Origin: Myxococcales bacterium UBA1660
GTDB taxonomy: Bacteria > Myxococcota_A > Polyangia > Polyangiales > Houyiibacteriaceae
Direction of reading: 5' to 3'
DNA length: 64,000 nt
Assembly: GCA_002320815.1 (NCBI GenBank)
Contig: DCLA01000005.1
Span: forward strand, 200,483 to 264,482
The first letter of the stretch is position 1. The number at the start of each line of letters is the position of its first letter. Position numbers and translations under genes: made by a program. Below are positions 9,224 through 17,610 of the stretch, in pieces. The notes under the pieces were generated by a model, which saw only the letters and a program-made list of their open reading frames with translations, did not search any database and was not told where the DNA came from.

Positions 9224-9847
9224 TCAGGGCGACAGGCGCCGGGCCGTCCAGCCGCCGCCCTCGCGCTCGTAGCGGTAGCGTTCGTGGAGTCGATGCTCGC
9301 CGTTGATCCAGATCTCGAGCGCCTCGGGCTGGAGGCGGTAGCCGCCCCAGTGCGGCGGCCGCTCGACCGCCTGGCCCTCGAAACGGCCGTCGACCTCGGC
9401 GAGCTTCGCCTCGAGGTCGCGGCGGCTGGCGATGGGTCGCGACTGATCGGAGGCCCACGCGCCGAGCTGGCTGGCGCGCGCGCGGCTGGCGAAATAGGCG
9501 TCGGACTCCGCGGCCGAGACGCGGGTCACCGAGCCCTCGGCGCGGATCTGCACGCCGGTGGTCCACCAGTGGAAAGCGAGGGCGGCGAAGGGGTTGGCCT
9601 CCAGCTCCGTCGCCTTTCGACTCTGGTAGTTGGTGTAGAAGACGAACCCGTCCGCGCCGAGCTCCTTGAGGAGCACGTAGCGGACGGACGGTCTCCCGCG
9701 CTCGTCGGCCGTCGCGAGCGCCACCCGCATGGGGTCGCGCTCGGGATGGTCCCCCTCGGCTCGCGCCGCCTCGTCGAGGAGGCCGCGCACCCAGGCCAAG
9801 GGGTCGCGATGAAGCGGGTCTTCGGCGAGACGGGCGGTGATGCTCAC
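9224..9847 (-). CDS. pdxH: pyridoxamine/pyridoxine 5'-phosphate oxidase
   Basis: The 207-residue protein matches PdxH along its whole length. It converts PNP or PMP to pyridoxal 5'-phosphate with FMN and oxygen in the cytoplasm, the last step of PLP synthesis and salvage. Recognisable parts are DPLAWVRGLLDEA, the FMN-binding segment RYVLLKELGADGFVFYTNY with QSRKATELEANPFAALAFHW, the RASQLGAWASDQS stretch, PPHWGGYRLQPEALEIW and the C-terminal HERYRYEREGGGWTARRLSP typical of the family end. The GTG at 9847 gives MSITARLAEDPLHRDPL, a normal family N-terminus. It lies 49 bases downstream of the cold-shock gene on the same strand and may be cotranscribed with it. Confidence 0.95.
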   Translation of the reverse strand: MSITARLAEDPLHRDPLAWVRGLLDEAARAEGDHPERDPMRVALATADERGRPSVRYVLLKELGADGFVFYTNYQSRKATELEANPFAALAFHWWTTGVQIRAEGSVTRVSAAESDAYFASRARASQLGAWASDQSRPIASRRDLEAKLAEVDGRFEGQAVERPPHWGGYRLQPEALEIWINGEHRLHERYRYEREGGGWTARRLSP

Positions 9848-9896
9848 CCGCCCGTTCCTAGATCAGGTGCTCGGCGCCGCCAAGGACGCCGCTCAC

Positions 9897-10193
9897 TCAG
9901 AAGATGACCTTCTCGGCGAACTGACCGCGCGGGCCCTGCTTGAGCAGGAAGCGCACTTCCTGACCCTGCTTCAGGGTGCGGTATCCATCGCCGCCGATCT
10001 GCGAGTAGTGGACGAACACGTCCGACCCGTCCTGGCGGCTGATGAAGCCCCATCCCTTGGCGTTGTTGAACCACTTCACCGTGCCGATCTCCAAGGCCCC
10101 GGTGATCTCCGGCTCGCTCGCGCTCGCCCCCTGCAGCTCGACGATTTCGCGCTTCGGGCGACGCTCCACGAGCCCCGCGTTGACGACATCCAT
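9897..10193 (-). CDS. cold-shock domain protein with N-terminal extension
   Basis: The C-terminal 65 residues form a complete cold-shock domain: GTVKWFNNAKGWGFI (RNP1) and DVFVHYSQI (RNP2), ending QFAEKVIF. Such proteins bind single-stranded RNA or DNA and melt RNA structure. Unlike the usual 65-70 residue CspA, this protein has about 33 extra N-terminal residues (MDVVNAGLVERRPKREIVEL...). The ATG at 10193 is preceded by a strong AGGAGG site, so the extension looks genuine. A sigma-70-like promoter about 115 bases upstream leaves a long 5' leader, as is known for cold-shock mRNAs. Confidence 0.9.
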   Translation of the reverse strand: MDVVNAGLVERRPKREIVELQGASASEPEITGALEIGTVKWFNNAKGWGFISRQDGSDVFVHYSQIGGDGYRTLKQGQEVRFLLKQGPRGQFAEKVIF

Positions 10194-10305
10194 GCCGACC
10201 CCTCCTCTTCAACTTCGGTGCAAATGCACCTGGGTCCCCGCCGGCCTTCATTACATCCCCAGGCTGACGGGAGGGAGAGACACACACTCTCCCACGGTTC
10301 ACTTC

Positions 10306-10333
10306 GTTCTATCGTCCCCCTCGACGGTGTCAA
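10306..10333 (-). promoter_or_regulatory. sigma-70-type promoter of the cold-shock gene
   Basis: On the minus strand TTGACA (10328-10333) is followed after 16 bases by TAGAAC (10306-10311), a full -35 match and a 4/6 -10 match. Transcription would begin near 10299 and leave a leader of about 105 bases before the ATG at 10193. Long leaders in cold-shock genes act as thermosensitive or autoregulatory elements in other bacteria; here that is inference. Confidence 0.6.
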
Positions 10334-10414
10334 GGGGAATGTGCGACGAGGTGCGAAGTGTAGGCGCGAGCGAAATTTTCGTTCGGAGCGGCCTTCGTGG
10401 GCGAGCGGACGGCG

Positions 10415-10846
10415 CTAGTCGTTCGAGACGTACTTCTCGATGTCGAGGGCCCAGCGGACCTCGTCGACCAGGTCCTCGGCGGCCGTCGTCTTTTCGTAGA
10501 CGACCTCGTGCCAGACATCGAGGATCCGGGTGTCGTCGACGGGGTCCGTGACCTCGTGGACGTGGGTCGTGGTCTCGGCGTAGCCCCGAGCCGTCGCCGG
10601 CTGGCCCACCTGCTCGCGCACGCGCCCGAAGAGATCGTCGGAGTCCGCGTTCGGGAAGTCGGAGCGCTGGGACCGGGCGGTGAAGCGCACGTGGAGCTCC
10701 TCGCCGGGGGTCAACACGCGGACCCCGGAATCCATGATGTGCAGACGCACTCGCTCGGCGACGTGGATCTCGCCCGGCGTCGAGCGGTAGATCTCGATGC
10801 CGGCGTTCTCGAGCGCCTCTTTGATGGACGCGGCGTTCATGCTCAC
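10415..10846 (-). CDS. hypothetical protein, acidic, possible conserved family
   Basis: This is a 143-residue soluble protein that begins MSMNAASIKEALENAGIEIY and ends DEVRWALDIEKYVSND. The N-terminal half looks beta-rich (PGEIHVAERVRLHIMDSGVRVL), and the C-terminal half carries DTRILDVWHEVVYEKTTAAE. No signal peptide, membrane helix or known catalytic motif is visible. I do not recognise a family. It is transcribed toward the cold-shock gene, whose promoter lies between the two, so it is probably a separate unit. Confidence 0.6.
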   Translation of the reverse strand: MSMNAASIKEALENAGIEIYRSTPGEIHVAERVRLHIMDSGVRVLTPGEELHVRFTARSQRSDFPNADSDDLFGRVREQVGQPATARGYAETTTHVHEVTDPVDDTRILDVWHEVVYEKTTAAEDLVDEVRWALDIEKYVSND

Positions 10847-10951
10847 TGGGCTTCTCGTCCTCGGTAGCCCCCCGGACCGCTGCGGAGCCTAACGCGAAGA
10901 GACCGAGGGTTCAATCTCTCGCGGGGCGCCTTCGTGGGTTAGTCAGGGCTG

Positions 10952-11812
10952 GTGACCATCTTGCTCCAAGACGCGCTCGGGCGCGAGATCCGAATGCCTC
11001 GACCGGCCCGTCGAGTGGTCTCCTTGGTGCCCAGCGAGACCCACTCGGTGGCCGCCCTCGCGGGGACCGAGAGGCTGGTCGGTCGCACCGACTATTGCGT
11101 CGAACCCCCGTCGATACAGGGGCTTCCGAGCGTCGGGGGGACCAAGGACGTCGACGTCGAGAAGGTGCGCGCGCTGGCTCCCGACCTGGTGCTCGCCAAC
11201 CAGGAGGAGAACGCGCGACCGGCGATCGAATCGCTGATCGCGGCCGGCGTTCCGGTACACGTGAGCTTTCCTCGAACGGTGCCGGAAGCCCTCGCGTACC
11301 TGGGCTCGTTGGCGACCCTGTTGGGCGTCGAGGAGCCGGCGATCGCCCGACGCGCGTTCGCGCGTCATGCGGTGATCGAGCGGACCCCGCGGCGAGTCTT
11401 CGTCCCGATCTGGAGGGACCCCTGGATGACCTTCGACGAGAACGCCTTCGCCAGCGACCTCTTGGCCCTCGTGGGCGCGCAGAACGTCTTCGCCGACCGA
11501 CCGCGCCGCTATCCGCTGGCGGCCGACCTGGGAAAGCGCGCCGCGATGACCGGCGCGCGAGTCGCGGGGAGGGACACGCGCTACCCGCGCATCCAGCTCC
11601 AGGAGGTCGTCGAGCGCGCGCCGGACCTCGTCTTGCTTCCCGACGAGCCCTACGCGTTCGGACCGGCCGACCGGGACGTGCTGGCGGAGCTGCTCCCCGA
11701 AGCGGAAGTGCGCCTGACCGATGGCAAGGACCTCTTCTGGTACGGCGCCCGCTTGGCGACCAGCATCGACGCTCTTGCCGAAGCCGTGGACCGCCGCTCC
11801 AGGCCCGCGTGA
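10952..11812 (+). CDS. BtuF-like helical-backbone metal/cobalamin-binding protein without signal peptide
   Basis: The 286-residue protein has the layout of cobalamin/iron periplasmic binding proteins (PF01497): RRVVSLVPSETHSVAALAG near the N-terminus, VGGTKDVDVEKVRALAPDLVLANQEEN, the domain-joining helix region, and ERAPDLVLLPDEPYAFG in the second lobe. Typical members are exported and feed an ABC importer, but this one starts MTILLQDALGREIRMP with no signal peptide or lipobox, and no permease or ATPase gene adjoins. A cytoplasmic member of the family is therefore likely. The GTG at 10952 is the only plausible start before the conserved region. An AraC regulator follows 63 bases downstream on the same strand. 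Confidence 0.8.
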   Translation: MTILLQDALGREIRMPRPARRVVSLVPSETHSVAALAGTERLVGRTDYCVEPPSIQGLPSVGGTKDVDVEKVRALAPDLVLANQEENARPAIESLIAAGVPVHVSFPRTVPEALAYLGSLATLLGVEEPAIARRAFARHAVIERTPRRVFVPIWRDPWMTFDENAFASDLLALVGAQNVFADRPRRYPLAADLGKRAAMTGARVAGRDTRYPRIQLQEVVERAPDLVLLPDEPYAFGPADRDVLAELLPEAEVRLTDGKDLFWYGARLATSIDALAEAVDRRSRPA

Positions 11813-11875
11813 CCGAGCTGGCCCAACGCATCGGCGGCTGAGCGGAGGCTCCAGCGGGCCCGGCAGGCTCGTGCC

Positions 11876-12607
11876 ATGCTGGGCCCGGTGCCCCCGTCGA
11901 CCACGATCCTCTCCGCCCGCCCTCAGGGGACCGTCTCGGTCTGGCGAGCCTCGGCGCCCTACGTCGGTGTCAAGGACGCCTGGACCCTCGGGGTGCTCCG
12001 TCGAGGTCGCGTGCGGCATTGGTCCGCGGGGCGCAGCCGGGCCCTGACCGAGGGGGCCGTCGTCTTCGCCCGACCGGGCGACGTCCACCGCCTGACGCCC
12101 CTCGGGGCCGGCGTGGAAGTGGAGGTCCTCCAGCTCGGCGAGCCGGGGGTTCTCGCGAGTCTTCCTCGCCGAGTGCCCTACCTCGAGGCCCACCAGCCCG
12201 AGGCTGCGCCGTTCCGCTGGCCGGGGTCCGACCCGGAGGACCTCGTGGCCGCGTGGGCCGCGCTCCCCGCCGACGCGCACGCCGCGAACGAGGCGGTGGA
12301 GCGCGCGCGGCGGTTGCTCTTCGTGAGCCATGCCGAGCGGCTCTCGCTGGAGGCGGTCGCCCGCGCGGTGGGGTGCGGTAAGTTCGAGCTGGCGCGGGCG
12401 TTCCGGAGCCACGCGGGGATCGCGCCTCACGCCTATCGGACCCGGCTCCGGGTGCAGCGGGCGAAGGCGCTGCTGCGCCGAGGGATCCCGGCAGCGGAGA
12501 CCGCGCAGCGGGTCGGCTTCTACGACCAGAGCCACCTGCATCGTCACTTCCGCCGCCTGGTGGGGCTCACGCCCCGGGCCTACGCGCGCCAGTTCGGCGA
12601 CTCGTGA
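11876..12607 (+). CDS. AraC-family transcriptional regulator
   Basis: The 243-residue protein has an N-terminal cupin-like ligand pocket (residues about 20-100, with VVFARPGDVHRLTPLG) and a C-terminal double helix-turn-helix. The first HTH is LSLEAVARAVGCGKFELARAF and the second IPAAETAQRVGFYDQSHLHR, followed by the family signature GLTPRAYARQF. It is expected to bind DNA as a monomer or dimer and respond to a small ligand. It follows the BtuF-like gene and is convergent with the SDR gene, four bases apart. The target genes are unknown, though its neighbours are candidates. Confidence 0.9.
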   Translation: MLGPVPPSTTILSARPQGTVSVWRASAPYVGVKDAWTLGVLRRGRVRHWSAGRSRALTEGAVVFARPGDVHRLTPLGAGVEVEVLQLGEPGVLASLPRRVPYLEAHQPEAAPFRWPGSDPEDLVAAWAALPADAHAANEAVERARRLLFVSHAERLSLEAVARAVGCGKFELARAFRSHAGIAPHAYRTRLRVQRAKALLRRGIPAAETAQRVGFYDQSHLHRHFRRLVGLTPRAYARQFGDS

Positions 12608-12611
12608 CGCG

Positions 12612-13349
12612 CTAGGACTGGGCGGTGGGCCGGATGACGACCGAGCCCACGTCGACGTGGGGCGGCTGGTCGATGGCGAAGGCGATGGCCCGGGCGACGG
12701 CGTCGGGCTCGATGCCGATGGCGTCCATCTGCTCCCGGGCCGCGGCCGCGAGCTCCGGGCTCATGTTGTCGGCCAGCTCGGTCCGGACATAGCCGGGAGA
12801 GATCATCGTGACCCGGATCGACCCCCCGACCTCCTGCCGGAGCGCTTCGGACCAGGTGCGCACTGCGTTCTTGGTCGCGGCGTAGATCCCTTGGAGCGGC
12901 ACGATGCGGAGCCCCGACGTCGACACCACGTTCAGCACGTGGCCGCTGCCCTGGGCCTGGAAATGCGGCAGGGCTGCCGCGATTCCATGGAGCGGTCCCC
13001 GCAGGTTAACGTCGATCATCCGGTCCCACTCCTCGACCCGGAGCTGGTCGATGCGTGAGAGCAACGCCACGCCGGCGTTGTTGACCATCACGTCGACCTG
13101 GCCGTGGGCCTCGACCGCCGCCGCCACGAGGGCCTCCACGTCCTCCCGGACGGTCACGTCGGTGACCCGATGGGACGCCACCCCGCCGGCCGCGGCGATG
13201 GCCGCTACCTGCGCTTCCAGCGCCTCGGCGCGCCGCGCGCCGAGGACCACTTTGGCGCCCGCCGCCGCCAGATGTCGGGCGGTCGCCGCCCCGATGCCGC
13301 TGCTGGCGCCGGTGATGACGACGACCTTCTCGGTGATTCGGTCCTGCAT
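12612..13349 (-). CDS. short-chain dehydrogenase/reductase (classical SDR)
   Basis: The 245-residue length is normal for a classical SDR. The Rossmann motif TGASSGIGAATARHLAA sits near residue 12, NNAG follows in the middle, and the catalytic Ser and Y-x3-K appear in STSGLRI and YAATKNAVRTW. The residues after the second beta strand (GARRAEALE) favour NADP(H). After the active site comes MISPGYVRTELADNM, typical of the family. It oxidises or reduces an unknown alcohol or carbonyl substrate in the cytoplasm. The ATG at 13349 gives MQDRITEKVVVITGAS; earlier in-frame codons encode no SDR sequence. Confidence 0.92.
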   Translation of the reverse strand: MQDRITEKVVVITGASSGIGAATARHLAAAGAKVVLGARRAEALEAQVAAIAAAGGVASHRVTDVTVREDVEALVAAAVEAHGQVDVMVNNAGVALLSRIDQLRVEEWDRMIDVNLRGPLHGIAAALPHFQAQGSGHVLNVVSTSGLRIVPLQGIYAATKNAVRTWSEALRQEVGGSIRVTMISPGYVRTELADNMSPELAAAAREQMDAIGIEPDAVARAIAFAIDQPPHVDVGSVVIRPTAQS

Positions 13350-13418
13350 GGGCCCACCCTGGCGTCCCGGGGCCGGCCGCTCTTGGACGTTCTTGCAGCC
13401 GGCTCGAGGGGACGGACG

Positions 13419-13454
13419 ACGAACGGGGTGCTCCGGTGGGAGCACCCCGTTCGT
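13419..13454 (-). terminator. perfect 16-bp hairpin, candidate terminator
   Basis: A perfect 16-base-pair stem (13419-13434 pairing with 13439-13454) encloses the loop GGTG. It lies 63 bases downstream of the stop of the large amidohydrolase gene on the minus strand. No T-tract follows, so termination may be inefficient or factor-assisted; it could also act as an mRNA 3' stabiliser. Confidence 0.6.
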
Positions 13455-13516
13455 CTTCGGGCTCGGGTGGAGCCGTCAGTGTCGGGACCCGCGCAGCCGC
13501 GGGTCCCACGCGGGCC

Positions 13517-16500
13517 TCAGGGGCAGGTGGCCGTGTTGGCGGCGCCGGGGGTGAGGCAGGGGCTGAAGGCCCAGTCGCTCATGGCGTCGTCGGTGTCGGT
13601 GCCGTTGGGGAGCCGGCAGAGGCTGCCGGCGGTGGCGCCGCTGTCCTCGGCGGTCGTGCTCTCGAGGGGCAGGGACATCCCACCGATGGTGGCGGCGGAG
13701 ATGGTGCCTTCGTAGCTGAGCGAGTCGACGATGGCCGAGCCGTTCCAGATGGCGACGCCGTCCGGGCCGCCGTTCTGGATGGCGCCGGGGAGGATGCCGG
13801 TGAGGGCGCCGCCGGCGACGGTGACGCCGGAGGCGTGCACCACCAGGTACTGGCCGGCGGCCAGGCTGGAGCCGATGGCGGCCAGATCGACCATCATGTA
13901 GGAGCTCGCCGGGGAGCTGCTGCCGTTGAAGAACATCAGCTGGTGGCCGGTGAGGTCGTAGGCCGAAGCGCCGGGGTTGTAGAGCTCGATGTACTCCGGG
14001 CCGTCGGTGCCGGGCTGGTCGTAGTCGATCTCGTTGATGACCACGGTCGGCGGCGTCATCACCACGTCCACGGTCGCGCTGTCGCTGAGGGCGAGGGCGG
14101 TGGCGGTCACGGTGCCGCTGGTCGTCGCGCCGGGCGCGATGTAGTCGAAGCTCACGCTGGTCGCGTTCGCCGGGACGGTGACGGTCGCCGGGACGGTGCC
14201 GCCGGTGGTGTCGCTGAGGGACACCGTGGTGCCGCCGGGCGGCGCCGGGATGTCGAGGGTCACGGTGAAGGGCACCGTGCCGCCGATGTTGATGGTGGCG
14301 CTCGCCGGGGTGAGGGTCAGGCTGGTGGGCAGCTCGGCCGCGGCCAGGACGCGGACCTCGGCGGTCGCCGTGTCACCGCCGAGCATGGCGGTCACGGTGT
14401 AGGTGCCGGGCACCGTCCCCGTCAGGGTGACGGGCGCGGTGCGGGAGCCGGCGGGCACGGTGACGTCGTTCACCGAGAGCCCGGCGCCGCTGGAGGTCAT
14501 GGTGACCGTGGTGTTCGCGCCGGGGGCGCGGGTGAGGCCGACGGTGAGGGCCTCGGGGAAGGACATCCCGGCGCCGGCGCCCATGCGGACGTAGGTGGTC
14601 GCGGGGGTCAGGGAGGCCAGCGCCGGGTCGCCGGCGATGACGTCGTCGGCGTCGCGGGGGGCGACCTTGGAGGCGAACTGGTTGACCAGGACACCGGTGA
14701 TGGAATCGAAGACCTCGCCGACGGTGACGAAGGGGTCCACGCGGTAGAAGAGGTCGTCCACCGGGAGGCTCTCGTCGACGGTGAACTCGCCGTTGGTCTC
14801 GTCGGTCGCGGTGACGGTGACCGTCTCCACGGTGACCAGGGTGGCCTCGAGGGCCTCGGCGCGCGCGCCGCCGGTGGCGACCTCGGCGGGCGTCACGGTG
14901 GTGGCGGTGGGCAGGGCGTAGGTGGCGCTGGCCAGGGTCACGGTGGGCGAGGAGAGCTGGAGCTGGCCACCGAACATGCCCAGACCGCCGCTCGCGTCGA
15001 CCGTCATGCCGCGGGTCACCGGGGTGCCGTCGGAGAGGGTCGGCGCGCCGCCGGTGTAGACGTAGAGGCCGGAGAAGTCGACGCCGTCGTAGGCGGGATC
15101 CTCGGGGGAGACCTGGATGGCGAAGCCGACGGCGCTCACGCCGGTGACGACCGCGCCCTCGACCGCGACCATGCCGGTGACGGTCATCTGCTTGATCTCG
15201 TAGATGGTCGCCGGGCAGGCGCCGCCGCCGGGGTTGGCGTCCATCGGGCAGGAGTCACAGGCGTCGCCGATGCCGTCGTCGTCGGTGTCGGTCTGCTCGG
15301 GGTTGGGGACGTTGGAGCAGTTGTCCTCGGTGTCGAGGACGCCGTCTCCGTCGCGGTCGTTGGGGTCGACGTTCACGCAGCTCGCGGGGTCGTCATCGCC
15401 GCCGACCGGGCAGATGTCGCACTCGTCGCCGATGCCGTCGGCGTCGAAGTCGGCCTGGGACCCGCCGTCCATCGGACGGATGGGGTTGAAGATCATCGGA
15501 CAGTTGTCTTCGGCATCCATGATGCCGTCGCCGTCCATGTCGCTGGCCATGCTCATGCCGCTGTAGGCGTTGGAGCCGTCGATGATGGGGCCGGGGCCGT
15601 CGGTGGTGTTCACGCGGGCGGGGAGACAGGTGGGCTCACCCTCGGGCTCGCCGCAGAAGAAGAGCGGGTAGAGGGTGTCCGGGATGCTGCTGTTGCCGGC
15701 GGCGTAGGCCTGGGCGTCTGCGAGGAGGGTCGCGAAGTCCTGGCTGCCGCGCTCCTGGAGGCAGATCTGCATGCCGCGGCCGCAGGCGTCGCCGAAGTCG
15801 CTGCAGCCCGTGCGCAGCTCGCCGACGATGGTGCTGTCGCCGAAGAGGACCTCACCGCCGCGCATCACGAGCACGACGTCGCCGGCGCCGGCGTCGATGA
15901 CCGCGCGGTGCAGGGCGTTGGTGCGGCCGTCGTAGAGGGCCAGGTCGGCGACCATGCCGTCGGCGATGGTGCCGATCTCGTCCTCGAAGCCGAGGGCCTG
16001 GGCGGCGTTGCGGGTGGCCATGAGCCAGAGCTGCTCGTCGGGGAAGAAGCCGGCGAGCTGGTCCTGGTTGAACCCGTCCGCGCACTGGAGCTCGCGGAGC
16101 ATGTTCATCGAGCCGGTGCGGATCCAGTCCGTGCCGAGGGCGATGGTGGCGCCGAGGCGGGCGTAGGTGCTGACGCGCGCGGTGTCGCCGTAGAGGCTGA
16201 TGTTGGTCCGGGGCGACCAGATGAGCTCCACGCCGCTGGTGGCCATCTCGGCGATGTCGTTGGCGTTGAGGCCGATGCCGTGGATGAAGGCCGCGGGGGG
16301 CTCGACCACGTCGTACATGCCGTCGCGCATGCAGGTGAACTCGTTGCGAGCCGCCTGGCTGATGCCCTCGGAGACGTGGGGGACGTAGTCGCCGGAGCCC
16401 ATGACCTCGCTCATGGTCGGGCGGGACTGGTAGTCGTCGCAGCCGTCGGTGACCGCCACGTTGTTCGAGTTGCTGCCGAGCGGGAAGGTGTCGTACTCGG

Positions 16501-17215
16501 CCGCGGCGCCGGCGAGCCCCTCGAGGCCGCTGCCGTAGTCCAGGTTGCGCAGCAGGCCGTCACCGACGCTGGAGCCGCCGGAGTTGATGGAGGTCGTGCC
16601 GCTGATGAGGTGCCGGATCTCGGCGTAGGCCCGGATGACCTCGGCCACGGCGGGGTTGGCGCCGGCCGGGATGCGGGTGTGGCCGTTCTCGGGGCCGCGC
16701 CACTCGTGGCGGTGCTCGTAGCGCTCGTCGGTCAGGAGACCGTCGGCGGCGTACGGGGTGGCCGAGTTGAAGGAGAGGTGGTCGTGGGCGTTGATGAGGC
16801 CCGGGGAGAGGACCGCCTCGGGGCAGTAGACCTCGGTGGCGCCAGCGGCGGCGCAGTCGCAGCCCACGCAGGCGATGGTGCCGTCGTCGGCGACCAGGAC
16901 CTTGCCGTCCCGGTAGACGGTGCCCGGGGTGAGCACGTCGGCGGTGATCAGGGTGCCGCCGCTGCCCGCGGTGACCTCGCAGAGGTCGGCCGGGATACCG
17001 CGCGGGTCCGCCGGGCACTCGACGATCTCGGGCTCCGGGAAGAGCGGGCCGTCGGGCACGTCGCCGTCCATCGGGACCATGCCGTCCGGCACGGCGCCGT
17101 CGGGCACGCCGCCGTCGTCGTCGAAGGGAGTGCCGTCATCGTCGTCGCCGCAGGCGACGGCGAATGCCAAGGGGAGCGCGAGGAGCGCCGCGAAGAAAGG
17201 GTGGCGATTCTGCAT
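13517..17215 (-). CDS. secreted amidohydrolase lipoprotein with TSP3 repeats and lamin-tail domain
   Basis: This 1232-residue protein begins with a lipoprotein signal (MQNRHPFFAALLALPLAFAV then ACGDDDDG, Cys about residue 22) and an Asp/Gly/Pro-rich linker. Residues of about 80-480 form an amidohydrolase barrel: SPGLINAHDHLSFNSA holds the first metal motif, FIHGIGLNANDIAEMA and LGATIALGTDW the later metal and acid positions, and MATRNAAQALGFEDEIGTI the family C-terminal motif. Then come calcium-binding thrombospondin type-3 repeats (DMDGDGIMDAEDNCP, DRDGDGVLDTEDNCS), an OB-like region, Ig-like beta repeats, and a lamin-tail domain near the end (VINEIDYDQPGTDGPEYIEL). It probably acts on the outer surface or outside the cell; the substrate is unknown. 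The ATG at 17215 starts exactly at the signal peptide. Confidence 0.85.
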   Translation of the reverse strand: MQNRHPFFAALLALPLAFAVACGDDDDGTPFDDDGGVPDGAVPDGMVPMDGDVPDGPLFPEPEIVECPADPRGIPADLCEVTAGSGGTLITADVLTPGTVYRDGKVLVADDGTIACVGCDCAAAGATEVYCPEAVLSPGLINAHDHLSFNSATPYAADGLLTDERYEHRHEWRGPENGHTRIPAGANPAVAEVIRAYAEIRHLISGTTSINSGGSSVGDGLLRNLDYGSGLEGLAGAAAEYDTFPLGSNSNNVAVTDGCDDYQSRPTMSEVMGSGDYVPHVSEGISQAARNEFTCMRDGMYDVVEPPAAFIHGIGLNANDIAEMATSGVELIWSPRTNISLYGDTARVSTYARLGATIALGTDWIRTGSMNMLRELQCADGFNQDQLAGFFPDEQLWLMATRNAAQALGFEDEIGTIADGMVADLALYDGRTNALHRAVIDAGAGDVVLVMRGGEVLFGDSTIVGELRTGCSDFGDACGRGMQICLQERGSQDFATLLADAQAYAAGNSSIPDTLYPLFFCGEPEGEPTCLPARVNTTDGPGPIIDGSNAYSGMSMASDMDGDGIMDAEDNCPMIFNPIRPMDGGSQADFDADGIGDECDICPVGGDDDPASCVNVDPNDRDGDGVLDTEDNCSNVPNPEQTDTDDDGIGDACDSCPMDANPGGGACPATIYEIKQMTVTGMVAVEGAVVTGVSAVGFAIQVSPEDPAYDGVDFSGLYVYTGGAPTLSDGTPVTRGMTVDASGGLGMFGGQLQLSSPTVTLASATYALPTATTVTPAEVATGGARAEALEATLVTVETVTVTATDETNGEFTVDESLPVDDLFYRVDPFVTVGEVFDSITGVLVNQFASKVAPRDADDVIAGDPALASLTPATTYVRMGAGAGMSFPEALTVGLTRAPGANTTVTMTSSGAGLSVNDVTVPAGSRTAPVTLTGTVPGTYTVTAMLGGDTATAEVRVLAAAELPTSLTLTPASATINIGGTVPFTVTLDIPAPPGGTTVSLSDTTGGTVPATVTVPANATSVSFDYIAPGATTSGTVTATALALSDSATVDVVMTPPTVVINEIDYDQPGTDGPEYIELYNPGASAYDLTGHQLMFFNGSSSPASSYMMVDLAAIGSSLAAGQYLVVHASGVTVAGGALTGILPGAIQNGGPDGVAIWNGSAIVDSLSYEGTISAATIGGMSLPLESTTAEDSGATAGSLCRLPNGTDTDDAMSDWAFSPCLTPGAANTATCP

Positions 17216-17307
17216 GAGAATGCTCCCAGCAAAGCCCGCCACCCGGCCTCGGTCAATCGAACGCGTGAAATTTCACCCAGGCGACCCTTTGGCACCGCCC
17301 GGTGACA

Positions 17308-17541
17308 TCAGATGTCCTCGACCGAGGTGAGCAGCTCCGTATGGAACTGAGTTCGCGGTCGAACGAGGGACCGGCGGTTGAGTCGCTCGGAGCGCACCTG
17401 CAACCGATCACCCCACGCGGTGGGCCGGTCTCCGTCGACCTGGTCGGCGTCGTCGAAGCGGTACTCGGTGGTGTCGGCGGGGTCCTGGGCGAACGCCGGC
17501 GCGGCGGTGAGGGTGAGGACGAGGGCGATGGTCTTCTTCAT
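17308..17541 (-). CDS. small exported protein
   Basis: The 77-residue protein has a textbook signal peptide (MKKTIALVLTLTAAPAFAQ, cleavage after AFA). The mature part is short and charged, ending in RLNRRSLVRPRTQFHTELL followed by TSVEDI. Small exported proteins with a similar Arg-rich then 'F..EL..S.E' ending occur in other Myxococcota as far as I recall, but no function is known to me. A good GGAGGT-like site precedes the ATG at 17541. It follows the beta-barrel gene, separated from it by a strong hairpin. Confidence 0.7.
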   Translation of the reverse strand: MKKTIALVLTLTAAPAFAQDPADTTEYRFDDADQVDGDRPTAWGDRLQVRSERLNRRSLVRPRTQFHTELLTSVEDI

Positions 17542-17569
17542 GGGGAACCTCCAGGTGAGGAGCCCCAGA

Positions 17570-17608
17570 CGCGCGGCGCGGCGAGAGGGTCTATCGCCGC
17601 GCCGCGCG
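17570..17608 (-). terminator. 15-bp GC hairpin downstream of the beta-barrel gene
   Basis: A perfect 15-base-pair stem (17570-17584 with 17594-17608) and a 9-base loop directly follow the stop codon at 17611 on the minus strand. There is no clear T-tract. It also separates the outer-membrane protein gene from the small exported-protein gene. Confidence 0.6.
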
Positions 17609-17610
17609 GG

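Noticed and set aside
13436..17305. A 1289-codon plus-strand frame opposite the amidohydrolase gene
   Set aside because: It is antisense to a protein with a signal peptide, metal motifs and TSP3 repeats, and reads as low-complexity G/A/V/R without any domain.
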